Source of the DNA: Candidatus Aminicenantota bacterium
Lineage (GTDB): Bacteria > Acidobacteriota > Aminicenantia > Aminicenantales > Aminicenantaceae
NCBI GenBank assembly: GCA_014727835.1
Contig: WJMT01000087.1
Location: forward strand, 1-43,306
Reading direction: 5' to 3'
DNA: 43,306 nt
A program made the translations under genes and the position numbers. Below, in pieces: positions 41,873 to 43,306 of the stretch (its first letter is position 1; each line of letters starts with the position of its first letter). Under the pieces are notes generated by a model. That model was not told where the DNA came from, searched no databases, and was given only the letters and a program-made list of their open reading frames with translations.

Positions 41873-43306
41873 TTGCGTAAAATTTTTTGTTTAGTATGTA
41901 TGCTGTTACTTGTCTCTCCGTTGATCATGTCGCAGGCAAGAACAGGAGACATTTACGGCACAGTTACAGATACTGAAGACAATCCACTTCCAGGTGTGAC
42001 CGTTACGCTGACCGGATCCAAGACAGGTGTGATGACATCCATCACGTCCAATCAAGGCCGATTCAGATTTGTGTCTCTCTCTCCAGCTAATGACTATACA
42101 GTGAAAGCGGAATTGGAGGGTTTCAAAACCTCCATCAAACAGAACATCATTGTGGTGGTTGGTGCGAATGTCGAGATCAATCTGGAAATGGAAATGGGAG
42201 CTTTGGAAGAAGAAGTCACAGTCACGGCTGTGACCCCGGTTGTGGACACCAAGAAAACAGAAGTGGGACAGAACGTCACTCACGAGATCCTGCAGTCTCT
42301 GCCTACAGCAAGAGACCCCTGGGTCATCCTGCAGATGGCGCCCTCCATTCTTCTGGACAGGGAGAATGTGGGTGGATCTGAATCCGGACAGCAGTCTGGA
42401 TTTGCATCCCGCGGAGCACCCAGTGACGCTCAGACAGTTTGGGCCATGGACGGCATGGTCATCACAGACCCGGCCGCTATCGGCGCATCCCCCAGTTACT
42501 ATGACTTTGATGCTTTTGAAGAGATGTCAGTCACAGTGGGTGGTTCCGATGTCACCACACAGACCGGTGGAGTTTCCATCAACCTGGTCACCAGACGCGG
42601 CGGAAACAAAGTCAGTCTGGGTGGTCGGTTCTATTTAAGTGACAAGAAGTTCCAGGCTGAAAATGAAGATTTTGTGGAACAGACCAGAGCTGAAGAACCC
42701 GGATTTATCGGAATCAACAAAGTCCGGAACATCAAGGACTTTGGATTCAACCTGGGTGTACCGATTTGGAAAGACCACATCTGGGCCTGGGGTTCTTACG
42801 GTGTGCAGGACATCAAGACCACCACAGTCTACGGACGGTCTGACGACACATTGCTTCAGAACTATGCATTCAAAGTGAATGCACAGATCATCCCGGAAAA
42901 CCGCTTCGAAGCATTCATGCACGTGGGCGGTAAAAACAAATATGGACGTTCCTCCAGTTCCTCTCTGCCCGGTGGGTATTATCAGGCAGGACGGTATTAT
43001 TTCGGAAGTCCGATCTTCAAGCTCCAGGATGAGCACATGTTCGGGAACAATTTCTTTGTTTCTGCAAAATACACCTTCTCTGATTCAGGATTCAGCTTGA
43101 CTCCCATGGATGACTTGGATTTTGAAAATCCTCCCTGGTGGGACACCACCAATGACGTCTGGGAAGGCCCGGATGGAGATGTGGGGGAATGGCGGTATTA
43201 TGTGGAACGGCCTGTGAGCCAGTATGCTCTGAGAGGCACTTACTTCAATGACAGCTTCTTGGGAGCCAGCCACGAGATCCTGTTTGGCGGAGAATATGCA
43301 GCCAGA
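41873..43306 (+). CDS. TonB-dependent receptor with carboxypeptidase-regulatory-like domain (3' end cut)
   Basis: An open frame of 478 codons runs from a TTG at 41873 to the window edge. The TTG is chosen because AGGAGG lies six bases before it and the product begins with a proper signal peptide (MRKIFCLVCMLLLVSPLIMS). Residues about 23-105 are a carboxypeptidase-regulatory-like domain (GDIYGTVTDTEDNPLPGVTV, NQGRFRFVSLS). A TonB plug domain follows (about 115-240: VTVTAVTPVVDTKKTEVGQN, LPTARDPWVILQMAPSILLD, EMSVTVGG, GGVSINLVTRRGGN), and then the first barrel strands. This is the OAR/SusC-like layout frequent in Acidobacteriota. It would import or bind large substrates, perhaps peptides or glycans released by the secreted enzymes here. 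Confidence 0.9.
   Translation, partial: MRKIFCLVCMLLLVSPLIMSQARTGDIYGTVTDTEDNPLPGVTVTLTGSKTGVMTSITSNQGRFRFVSLSPANDYTVKAELEGFKTSIKQNIIVVVGANVEINLEMEMGALEEEVTVTAVTPVVDTKKTEVGQNVTHEILQSLPTARDPWVILQMAPSILLDRENVGGSESGQQSGFASRGAPSDAQTVWAMDGMVITDPAAIGASPSYYDFDAFEEMSVTVGGSDVTTQTGGVSINLVTRRGGNKVSLGGRFYLSDKKFQAENEDFVEQTRAEEPGFIGINKVRNIKDFGFNLGVPIWKDHIWAWGSYGVQDIKTTTVYGRSDDTLLQNYAFKVNAQIIPENRFEAFMHVGGKNKYGRSSSSSLPGGYYQAGRYYFGSPIFKLQDEHMFGNNFFVSAKYTFSDSGFSLTPMDDLDFENPPWWDTTNDVWEGPDGDVGEWRYYVERPVSQYALRGTYFNDSFLGASHEILFGGEYAAR

Noticed and set aside
41695..41880. A 61-codon frame overlapping the TonB receptor start, possibly a leader peptide.
   Set aside because: No ribosome-binding site and no plausible composition bias. 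The region is better explained as a structured leader with hairpins.

Overview
The window looks like part of a chromosome from an Acidobacteriota-type bacterium, most plausibly Candidatus Aminicenantes or a close relative. This is an inference from gene content, not from a marker gene: there is an Acidobacteria-style VWFA-related secreted protein, a TonB-dependent receptor with an N-terminal carboxypeptidase-regulatory-like domain, a sortilin/BNR-repeat protein, many exported zinc peptidases and exported glycoside hydrolases. Most genes have clear Shine-Dalgarno sequences of the AAGGAGG type. I see no rRNA, tRNA, CRISPR array, transposase or phage gene.

Layout. 1-3782 (minus): exported GH2-family enzyme followed by a GH78 alpha-L-rhamnosidase that runs off the left edge. 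3925-9248 (plus): GNAT acetyltransferase, exported BNR/VPS10-like protein, ornithine carbamoyltransferase, GYD-domain protein and UDP-sugar 4-epimerase, closely spaced. 9241-11733 (minus): one exported protein that fuses an M28 aminopeptidase to an M19 membrane dipeptidase. 11870-14635 (plus): tandem-GNAT protein and a lipoprotein esterase. 14702-20611 (minus): a six-gene, largely translationally coupled operon that I read as bacterial sphingolipid (ceramide) synthesis: serine palmitoyltransferase-like enzyme, CPBP protease, two extended SDR/epimerase-like reductases flanking a classical SDR, and a YghO/bacterial-ceramide-synthase-like acyltransferase. 20793-22612 (plus): divergent outer-membrane-barrel protein and a glucuronokinase-like GHMP kinase. 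22657-32579 (mostly minus): four paralogous exported M14 carboxypeptidases, one of which has lost all zinc ligands, with a VWFA-related protein and a divergent PilZ protein in between. 32580-33198: a non-coding stretch with a 76-bp direct repeat around a hairpin-forming core. 33199-39129 (plus): aldo/keto reductase, an alpha/beta-hydrolase lipoprotein lacking its nucleophile serine, a radical SAM enzyme with a Tat-like N-terminus, a second alpha-oxoamine synthase and an M28 lipoprotein lacking its general base. 39149-41359 (minus): sulfatase-superfamily lipoprotein. 41873-43306 (plus): start of a TonB-dependent receptor behind a structured leader.

How the parts work together. Much of the window encodes envelope and periplasmic proteins for taking apart peptides and glycans, and the TonB receptor would import the products. 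The sphingolipid operon, with a sugar-1-kinase and an outer-membrane protein transcribed from a facing promoter, points to sphingolipid, possibly glycosylated, in the outer membrane. The most unusual signals are the dead M14 paralogue coupled to an active one, the M28-M19 fusion, the Tat-tagged radical SAM protein and the sphingolipid operon itself.
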